64,000 bases of DNA from Ecdyonurus torrentis. Lineage: Eukaryota > Arthropoda > Insecta > Ephemeroptera > Heptageniidae. Below are positions 56,051-64,000 of this stretch, one piece after another. The stretch spans positions 5,316,886 through 5,380,885 of the forward strand of contig OX439132.1 in assembly GCA_949318235.1 (NCBI GenBank). Reading direction: 5' to 3'. The first letter of the stretch is position 1. Every line of letters starts with the position of its first letter. The notes beneath the pieces are model-generated. The model was not told the origin of the DNA. It saw nothing but the letters and a program-made list of their open reading frames with translations, and did not search any database. Position numbers and translations under genes: made by a program.

Positions 56051-58100
56051 ACCACCCAGCAACCCCCAGCGCTACCCCCCCCCCCCTCCCAAAAAAAATT
56101 AAAGGAAACGTTGTAAACTGCAAACATAAAACATGCGCATAATATATTAATTTATAAAGTAATATTTTTTTATAACTTCATTTTGGCCTCCCCCATCCCC
56201 CATCTTAAAACCACAATTATATTTTAATTTGGGGGGGGGGGGGGACATTTTAAAAAAATATACAGAAAACAGAATTAAAAATTTACTACATGTATAGTGT
56301 ATACAATTAATTATGCATGCATGTCCAAAGTTTACATTTTTTCGGGGGCGGGGGGGATTGAAAATATTTAATTCTGTTAGATCATATCGGTAGCCCCGTA
56401 AATAAGCCCACTTCCCCCTTCCCTTAAAAAAATGTAAATCTTTAACATATACTTATGCCTTATGCATAATTAAATTAAGTTTATACACATATAATACATT
56501 TTGATTTCTGTTTTCTGTATATTTTTTTAACATGTCCCCCCCCCCCCCCCAAATTAAAATATAATTGTGGTTTTAAGATGGTGGATGGGGGAGGCCAAAA
56601 TGAAGTTATAAAAAAATATTACTTTATAAATTAATATATTATGCGCATGTTTTATGTTTGCAGTTTACAACGTTTCCTTTAATTTTTTTTTGGGGGGGGG
56701 GGGTAGCGCTGGGGGTTGCTGGGTGGTGTGGGTATGCGGACTGATTTACGGGGCTACAGATATGATCCAATCGCTTCTTTTTTTTTTTTTTCATTTAAGC
56801 TCGATTTTAATGCTTTGGAATTCTTAAAAAATAGCAAATTTGAGCACCAAGTTCTCCAAATATGTCAAGGTCAGAGGAAACTTAATTACTCCTCCATAAT
56901 TTTTATCGATTGATTTAGTCAAATCTAACATTTTTGTCCTTAAAAGTTGTTCTCGCGGGCTAAATTAGTGCTCGCAATCATTAAAATAACATCCCTCTAA
57001 GGTGCAAGGTCAAAGGTCATAACATAGTCACCCTATACAAATTTGAATTAAAAAATAATGGCTCTATTAAATATCTCTTGATTATCTATGCTCCCTGAAA
57101 AAATCAAACCCATACATCAACTTGATAAAAAGTTACAACAGTTTGAATTCTGCTGTTTTCCCTATGGTTATAGCATAGGCACCATTGCTGGGCATACAGC
57201 TTTTTCGAAAAAAAATTAATATCTTCCACCCAAATTGTCCGATTTCTTTCAAATAAAATTTATCATGTTCCTCAGTACATTATACATCAAATATAATCAA
57301 AATTATTATTTTTGGGCTAATGAGAAGATGTTGAATAAATAATTAGCACCAATAATTAGGGCAATTTTGAAAATTTGGCCGCCATCTTAGTATTTGTGAC
57401 GTCACACTTTTGAAAATTTTTTCACACGTAGAAATAATTATTTAAAATATATTCTGTTCTTAAACTTTTTGTGAAAAGATGATCAGGAACGCTATAAAAA
57501 ATTAAAAACTGTGGAATAAGGGGTCAAAGTTCAGAGGTCAATATCTGACGACCCTACGTGGCCCATGCGTTGAAATTTAGGGAAAGAGCTACTAATGACC
57601 ATATCTACGAACCCTGAAAAATTCATGTTCTTACCACCTTTTCCCGAAAACCCCTTAAAAATACCTCTTGATCCCCCTTTTATTTATATACTTTTATGTA
57701 CTTTTTAGGAAACTCAGATATCATATTTGAACAAATTAAAGCTATCTAACTCGCATACTGCGTATGCAAGTTTCCTGACTTCATTCATTTGACTGTCTAA
57801 TTTAGTTATTTTCATATTGTTACAGCATAATATAATGCAATCAAGTCTTTATAATAAGAAAATACTTGTTTCAAGATAAAAGTAAACATCGTTGACAAAA
57901 GTAAACAAAAGTCGTAATATTTAATACAGATAATGAACACAATACTCTGATGATAATGTTACATGAAATAACAGAGAAAACTTTTGGAATATCTTTTGAA
58001 AATTGCAGTTGAAAAGTGTACCCAGTACTTTTATTTTTCCTTCCTTATGCTCTTACAGATAAGAGGGTTATATAAAAAAAGACAAAGAAACAGCCACGCC

Positions 58101-58109
58101 CTCTCTCTC

Positions 58110-58139
<30 letters not shown>
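58101..58139 (+). repeat. (CT)n followed by a T run
   Basis: Twenty bases of CT followed by nineteen T, directly upstream of the promoter-like segment. Confidence 0.9.
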
Positions 58140-58140
<1 letters not shown>

Positions 58141-58385
58141 GTTCCACTAACACCGATCATTAGGGCCATTTTGAAGTAGCAAGAGAGGGAAGTTTATAGT
58201 CTACGTTGTAAACAAGGTCCATATAATAAAGAGGTTGAGCGCAGCACAAAACTCGCGCAGTTGGTTTTATTTTGTGATGGATGTACTTGATTCTAAGCCA
58301 ATACGATGCCGTTCACCAGTTACGTCACTGATAAGGTGAATAAAAATTCACCCGGTTATATGACGTCTTTGGTAAATTCCGTTGT
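58140..58385 (+). promoter_or_regulatory. Promoter-like, CpG-containing segment (candidate upstream exon region)
   Basis: This segment is clearly richer in G+C and CpG than its flanks. It holds a TATAATAAAG stretch near 58220, GAGCGCAGC and CTCGCGCAG about 20-35 bases downstream, an AGCCAAT (CCAAT-box type) near 58298, TTACGTCA near 58320 and TGACGTCT near 58361. TAAGGTGAAT near 58335 could be a splice donor. It lies about 2 kb upstream of the coding exon on the same strand, which would suit a first non-coding exon. None of this is conclusive. Confidence 0.25.
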
Positions 58386-59234
58386 AAATATAACTAAGAT
58401 TTAATGCTTTTAAAAAGTTACAAGGACACATTATTACTTTCTATTTACTAATAAGAAAATCTAAAGTATTATGAAAATACTTAAAATATATAATGAATTT
58501 TATTTGTAAAAATAAAAATGATTTTAATTATTTTATATGTACTAATTATTTTTTTGGGAAATTTTTATCTATGGAAATTGAATTTTTTTTATTTACGTTT
58601 TGGCGTACACAATACAAGCATATTTAATAAGGGAGCATTGTTTCTTTCTAATTTTTGTCGGTCCCCCTTTTTGTCTCTGTCCCTCTCCCTCACTAGGAAA
58701 AATTCGCAACAAAACAAAGAACATAATTTTTATTTTTTTTATACACGGCAGGCTTGAAATATTTTACGTGCAAAGTATACTAAAAGTACTCACACAAAAA
58801 GAGTGGATGGATTTCATAACACAGAATTTTTTTATATATTTATATTGTGTGGTATTAACACACACACACATACACGGAAACACACATTGTTCAAGATTTA
58901 TTCTTACTTTAGTTGAGATAAAAGTTGCCTCAACCAACAGTTGCATTTACTCAAGGGAGTAAGATTATTATTATTATAGTTGTATAACACGTACTTTGTT
59001 TAAATTACAATTTCCATGTACATTATTTTATGTAAGTACATCGGAAATGAAACAATTTTTGGGCATGTTTTGTTCAATTCTATATAAAATATACCCTCAT
59101 TACCGGTAGATAAAAGTTTATACTTTTTATGGTTTATATTTTGTTATGAAGTCATAGAAAACTATAATAAATGAGGCTTACTTTGTGAAGTCGTTATACA
59201 CATAGCTTTACAATTTTAATGATACTTGCAGCTT

Positions 59235-59450
59235 TTAAAGGCGTAGAACACCTTGCACAAAACAAGGTTGTGTAATATCCTAACAAACCTGAAAATTAAC
59301 TTTGATTTGGCCGAAGTCATTAATTTCTCGTGCCTTTTTGTAAATGGAAAATGAAATAAAAATCAATGACTCCGGCCAAATCAATGTTGATTTTCAGGTT
59401 TGATAGGATATTACACAACATTTTTTTGTTCAAGATGTTCTATGCCTTTA
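59235..59450. mobile_element. 216-bp hairpin MITE upstream of the coding exon
   Basis: About 85 bases at each end pair: TAAAGGCGTAGAACACCTTG on the left with the complement of TAAAGGCATAGAACATCTTG on the right, then TGTGTAATATCCTA and GATTTGGCC in both arms. Only about 45 bases are left as loop. It lies about 800 bp upstream of the coding exon. Confidence 0.7.
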
Positions 59451-59986
59451 ATGATAAATATTATTATAAAATAATTAAAAAATAAAGTAGAAGAATTTAA
59501 ATTGAATGTAGTTTTGTAACCACGTTAAATGATTAAATAATTGTTTCCTTCAAAACTTTAGATTCAAAATACTGGAAAATATGTTGTTTTCTATAACGAT
59601 TTTCTATAAAGTTAGTTTTGTGAGATCACATAATGATAGAATTTATCAAAGTGCTCTTGTATGATTTATAGGATTTTACTTTTTTTGTTATCAATTTTAC
59701 AAGCCGTGTTATTGGTTGCAATCACGATATAAACGACAAAAACTTACTTTGCAGGCAATACACACTGTAGAGAAAATTATTATTAGACTGCAAGCAATGC
59801 AAAATAATACTTCACTCAAACTGAGCTTAAGTTTTATTATTTTAATATATTGAGCAATTGTTTATTTATTAATTTCTATGTGCAAATTACTCAAATTAGA
59901 GACTTTTTGTTGTATGTGTAATATAATAATGTAACGTTTTTTGTTTTTTTTTTAATTTTTTTTTTAAGAATATGTTACAATATTTT

Positions 59987-60018
59987 TTTAAATATAACTA
60001 TATATAGTTATATTTAAA
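59987..60018. repeat. 32-bp perfect palindrome
   Basis: The half-site TTTAAATATAACTATA is followed directly by its reverse complement. It lies 210 bp upstream of the coding exon, within the presumed 5' UTR intron. Confidence 0.85.
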
Positions 60019-60228
60019 GCTTTAAATTTATTGAAATTAAGAAGAAGTTTGAAATTAGAATCGGAGTCTCATTATTATTAATACCAAGTTAGTTATATTC
60101 AATCATAGTGGTAGATTTAACAATTAGCTAAGATTTAATCTAATACTATATAAATGTCTTAACTTTAAATTTAATTTATAGTTTGAAATTGGAGACTAAT
60201 GTTGAAATATTATATTGTTTTGTTACAG

Positions 60229-60247
60229 AAGCGGGGAGTAGGGCAGC
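60229..60247 (+). other. 5' UTR part of the coding exon, with splice acceptor
   Basis: The sequence TTGTTTTGTTACAG ends at 60228 and is a good 3' splice site with a T-rich tract. The 19 bases after it contain an in-frame stop (60239-60241) and so are untranslated leader. The gene therefore has at least one upstream non-coding exon. This is a common animal layout, with an intron in the 5' UTR just before the start codon. The upstream exon was not identified with confidence. Confidence 0.65.
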
Positions 60248-60415
60248 ATGTCCCTGCTGTACCGGTTCGCGCGTCTTCCTGATCGCGCCAACACCCATGT
60301 CTTCACATTTATCGTGACGAGGTCAGTAACCCGTGACCTTGAGCGTGATGTTACGTCACGTGAATTCACGTGTGGATACCAACGTTGGGCCATCACCTTC
60401 TCTAGAAATGATAAG
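60248..60415 (+). CDS. First coding exon of a MATH/TRAF-like-domain protein (partial)
   Basis: This exon encodes 56 residues starting MSLLYRFARLPDRANT and ending at K56 before a GTAAG splice donor at 60416, in phase 0. The start is well supported: an in-frame TAG at 60239-60241 lies two codons upstream of the ATG, and A is at -3. The exon is 86/168 G+C, far above the surrounding roughly 25%. Residues 18-24 (VFTFIVT) followed by SREFTCGYQRWAITF (residues 37-51) fit the start of a MATH/TRAF-type beta-sandwich: a hydrophobic strand, then S-x-x-F, a glycine and a buried W before the next strand. That domain match comes from memory of the family pattern and is an inference. MATH domains usually bind partner proteins, for example in ubiquitin ligase adaptors or TRAF signalling. 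The remaining exons lie beyond the window, so the full domain layout and gene identity cannot be stated. No other coding exon was recognised nearby. Confidence 0.75.
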
Positions 60416-61351
60416 GTAAGACTATAAGCATGAAAATTTTAACGACAACCGATAGTAAACTAGTTTTATAGGCCTGTAGAATAAATATTTTACCGTACGA
60501 ACGAGTACACGTTTTTGCAAAGCTCGTATTCCTATTATTGTTGAGCACATCCTGGACAATCGATATGTATGTAATCTAGTACGTTCACGATAAAAAGATG
60601 GTGTAAAACGGACGAAAATAATACCCACACTTTTTAAAAAGTAAGACTGTTACAATCATAATAGCGATTAAATTATAATGCTTTTTTTTATAACTGAGTT
60701 ACTACCTTTACATCCTTCTTATACCCCATCTTTTACCTACTTTTGAACATACTATCAACCCTAGAGGTAGTTGGGGCCTATCAGCTATAAGATACTCAAA
60801 TTCAAAATTGTTTATTTTAATCCTTTAATCTTCTAAAATCATTATACTGTAAACAGTGCTGTGCATGCTTAGATCAGTATCTATAAAAATATGTGAGAAA
60901 TAATTGTCAATAATTTTAAATAAAAATATAAACATCGTAACTTAAAAAGCATATTCTGTAAAATATTAAAAATAATTGTCTTTGCTTTAACTTAATTATA
61001 AACACTTTTATTTAATACTAAAACTAACTTAATATACTTAATACTTTTATTTAATACTAAAACATAATTTTGTTTAATAGATCGATCTTATCACAGTTTC
61101 TTACTATAGTTTTTTTGTTAGTTTAGTCTTCTTGCTAATTAGTTTTGCTAATGTCTTTTCCACCTGTCTTCGTCAGTGTCGAGGAGTTCTCTCGAAACAT
61201 TGAAAAAGTCATGAAACAGAGTTGATAATCAATATGATTACCTACTTATTACTATTATTATCTATTAGTATAATAAATAAATAAAATTTGTTTTATGTTA
61301 TATAGTATATAATAAAAATTCAAATTTAAGACAGATATAACAAAACTTCAT
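60416..61351 (+). other. Start of the intron after the coding exon
   Basis: The intron opens with GTAAGACTA. It contains no frame that continues the upstream peptide. A pyrimidine-rich stretch ending in TCGTCAG at 61177 resembles an acceptor, but the following frame hits TGA within nine codons, so I do not call an exon. The rest is A+T-rich DNA with a short repeated TTTATTTAATACTAAAAC motif around 61010-61065. Confidence 0.5.
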
Positions 61352-61355
61352 TTAA

Positions 61356-61687
61356 GGGAGTAGGGGACCGACCTTATATCTCAAAAACTAGCTCGTGTTT
61401 TGGGTCTAAATTTGGTATCATTGTGTAGCTAAGGGTCACACCTAGCCGTGATAAAAATTTCAAGATGTGTCACCGTCCAAAAAAAAAAGAAAAAAATTAT
61501 TGAAAATAACATTATGCCTTATGGGCTTAAAATTTCAAAAAATCATATAAAATTAATTTGCACGGTGACCCCCCAAAAATTTTATATATTTTAAATTGTC
61601 TTAAGCAGAAGTATCATTGTGCAAAATTTCAGATTTTTTTGCCGATAAAAGTTTGACTCTAATGGCCGACGTCGGTCCCCTACTCCC
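61356..61687 (+). mobile_element. piggyBac-like MITE, copy 2
   Basis: This 332-bp copy is flanked by TTAA at 61352-61355 and 61688-61691. Its ends are a perfect 17-bp inverted repeat, GGGAGTAGGGGACCGAC. It is in the same orientation as the copy at 7510-7842 and differs from it by scattered substitutions. It lies in the intron after the coding exon. Confidence 0.85.
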
Positions 61688-61691
61688 TTAA

Positions 61692-64000
61692 AACTTTAAA
61701 AAAGAAAATATTAAAGTAAAATTTAAAATAATAATATTAAATTATATATAAAAAAACTAATCATAGTTTATTTTTATCAAGAATTAACTTTTTCTTCTTG
61801 AACAGTGAAATATTAAAATGGAAATTTTTAATAAATAAAACGCAAGTTTAGAACTGTATTTTTTGTTACCCACTCTATTAAGCTGTTTAAACAAGGTAAT
61901 CTTATTAGAAACCATTTATAAAGATTTAAAAAATTCTTATTATATACTACTATTAAAACTTTTTTATGTTTTTAATTTTCATTATTTAAAATGAAACTGC
62001 CAAGAAAAATTGTGTATGTTGCATAAAAAAAAAGAAAAAATAATTCATCATCTTTTTTTTCTTTTTTTTTTTGCAGTTAAGATTTTTTTCACTTGAAGAA
62101 AAATAATAATAATAAAGAAAAAAAAATAAAAGCGAAACTTTTTCCATTATTTTTTTATGTGATATCATTTGGTAAGATGAAAACTTTGTATAAAAAAGGG
62201 ATTAAATTGGCTTTATGTGGACGTCTTATATCCTAATTTTGTAAGATTTAAAAAGAGAAAAAAATATATATATATAACTACTAGTGAAGAGATATCGTAT
62301 TATATAACAAAGCTTTTAGAGAACAATTTTATTTTCTATCTAAAACCTTAATAATAAATGTGAAGAAGAGAAATGATCGAGAAAAATATTTTATTATCAG
62401 TTCTGCGGTTCTAGCCACGCACTTTTTTATTATTATTTTCTCTCTTTCATGGTGACAGAATGAAATGGGGGTATATAGCATTGTAATTTTTTTTTCAAGC
62501 CTCCAAATAAAGGGGTATTGTTACATTGAACAAAAACTGTGAGTGGTAATTAAAATAAATTTTATAACGCTAGCTTTTATGTTTTTATATTATAAAATAT
62601 TAATTACAATGTTATTTTTTAATTAGTACTTTGACAACAAAGGGATAATCAGAAATCAATTTAATTTAGCCTTTGGGAATCTGGATTAAGCTTTTGTATC
62701 GTGTTCGTGCAATGTAACCCTAAAGGAAACATTAAATAAAAAAAAATAAGCTTGAAATAATTAACATATAGTATTTCACAAAATTTAATGACATGGAAAT
62801 ATTTATAAACCTCTAGCCATCATTCATAATACGTAAAAATAATTCTAGTCCATTTTCAGCAACAACAAAACAACATTCATTACACCATAATTCGTGCTAT
62901 AAATATGATAAATTACCCTTAAAATCTAATTAGGCTTAAAAAAAAATGCTGCATTGACATAAACACAACAAAACTTACGCAATTTCTTCTTCCTGTGATA
63001 TAAATTAGATATTTTGTTACGATTGTCTCATATTTCGATCTCTTTCAGAGTATTTATACATTTCAATGCTTCGAGCTAGAATTTGTGTATTTTATTATAA
63101 CATCATTCAATATAATTTTATTCCATTTTTTGTCCCATGAGATGAAATTTGATTTGATTTTTTTTTTTTTTTTAGGCAACACTAAAATTAATTGTTTTAA
63201 TGTAAATGTTGATAACCAGTAGAACACATTAGCCAATCATAGGGGGAGCAGAAAAATCAGAAGATACGCTTATTTTCGTTTTTTTTTTTTAACAAAAAAG
63301 CGGCAAATCGCCCAAACAACCATACCGTTGCATGCGCACCACCGGGGGGCATCTTTTTGCTAACCCCATGCTAAGCGTTAGCTCCCATACTTTCAGCGCA
63401 AAACGCGAAAAACACATTTTTTGGAGAAGAAAAAAAAAGCTCATTACTTACTAGTAATATTCTTTCACTTATTTAGAAAAATTGTAAATATTAAACTTAA
63501 AATTTTAGTTCTGTACAGTAGTAGTATATACACCATGTTTTTAAAATTATCCTATATTTTTTTAATTCAACATACATACCATATTTTCTCGCCAGTAAAA
63601 CGTATTTAAAATCTGAAAACATCATGTAATTTTGTCTCAACTCTTACACATGTCACAGGATCTGGCAAGTTATTTGTCATTTGTCATAGAGAGACAAACT
63701 TCTTGCAGACATAGCAAAATTTATTTATATAAAAATATAATTTTTTTTCCACATACAGCTTATTGTACATCATAAAATAACAACACATTTTTTTATGTTT
63801 TACTATTATAACGATAAACATCTTACAAGCGATGCCTTGTTTATTGTTTACATTCAATCATTTGTCAATACAAAAAAAAAAATATAAAATATCATGCGTG
63901 TTTATTCACATGCGCATATTATGATTGTTTTTTTAGCATTCTAATATTTATTGTTTTCAATATCAATAACAACATTTGCCTTATATTATTATTGATTTAA
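61692..64000. other. Presumed intron, A+T-rich, with a G+C-richer patch at 63290-63420
   Basis: The patch holds CAAATCGCCC, ATGCGCACCACCGGGGGGC, the palindrome GCTAAGCGTTAGC and GCGCAAAACGCG. AGCCAATCA lies upstream at about 63231. No exon continuing the MATH-like peptide could be read. Confidence 0.4.

Larger units (their letters stand above)
55114..57679. mobile_element. 2.57-kb near-perfect palindromic (foldback) element
   Basis: Two arms of about 1.2 kb are reverse complements around a centre at 56390. Paired positions sum to 112780 over most of the length, for example 55376-55383 with 57397-57404 and 55761-55773 with 57007-57019. Over about 55145-56275 I found only a few mismatches. The inner 100 or so bases of each arm have diverged, and about 50 bases of unpaired loop remain (56358-56410). 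At the outer ends both arms carry CAAGAGG, but the left arm lacks about a dozen bases present near the right end, so the termini are approximate. Long C and G runs (56078-56093, 56231-56244, 56536-56550, 56691-56702) are mirrored. There is no transposase frame. I could not identify the superfamily or a clear target-site duplication. A foldback or large MITE-type transposon is the best reading. Confidence 0.85.

Noticed and set aside
55867..56913. Identical peptides encoded in the two palindrome arms
   Set aside because: The identity is explained by the inverted DNA duplication, and the frames contain G/C-run artefacts and no domain.
61130..61210. Candidate second coding exon after TCTTCGTCAG
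   Set aside because: The frame required by the phase-0 donor meets TGA within nine codons, and no good donor follows.

Overview
This looks like one piece of an animal nuclear genome. It is extremely A+T-rich, has no prokaryotic gene organisation, and carries long GA/CT, AT and A/T microsatellites, many short inverted-repeat transposons, and one spliced coding exon with consensus splice sites. The microsatellite style and the SINE-like pieces suggest an arthropod, with a crustacean as the guess I would test first. That identification is inference. I found no rRNA, intact tRNA, CRISPR, operon or transposase gene. Nearly all open frames in the window are translated microsatellites or chance frames in A+T-rich DNA.

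The only protein-coding sequence I would defend is at 60248-60415 on the plus strand. It is the first coding exon (56 codons) of a gene that continues beyond the right edge. Its upstream end is 5' UTR preceded by a splice acceptor, so a non-coding first exon lies somewhere to the left. The peptide resembles the start of a MATH/TRAF-like domain. Much of the window to the left may be that gene's first intron or its upstream region.

The rest is a landscape of non-autonomous mobile elements. At 3.9-8.5 kb there are copies of an ACGTAA-ended MITE family, a complete piggyBac-like MITE (TTAA target site), and a block rich in ATCGAT-type repeats. At 13-25 kb there is a small MITE family, a 1.55-kb hAT-like element (19716-21268) inserted in the end of another MITE, and a further terminal-inverted-repeat element. 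At 26-31 kb there are a SINE-like retroposon, a 595-bp perfect GAAAA array followed by an interrupted CT array, a G+C-richer island, and a foldback element built from tandem units with CCCGGG. At 31-54 kb there is mostly plain A+T-rich DNA with very long GA/CT/AT arrays, two more ACGTAA-family copies, a tRNA-like SINE head, and small hairpin MITEs. At 54-57.7 kb there is a hairpin MITE, and then the most striking object: a 2.57-kb near-perfect palindrome (55114-57679). It carries paired nuclear-receptor-type and CRE-type motifs in each arm. At 58-64 kb there is a promoter-like segment, another hairpin MITE, the coding exon, and a second complete piggyBac-like MITE.

Two window-wide signals stand out. 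The palindromic octamer TGACGTCA occurs ten times where well under one is expected for this base composition. Element types with inverted-repeat ends are very dense. Repeat coordinates were read by eye and arm ends may be off by a few bases.
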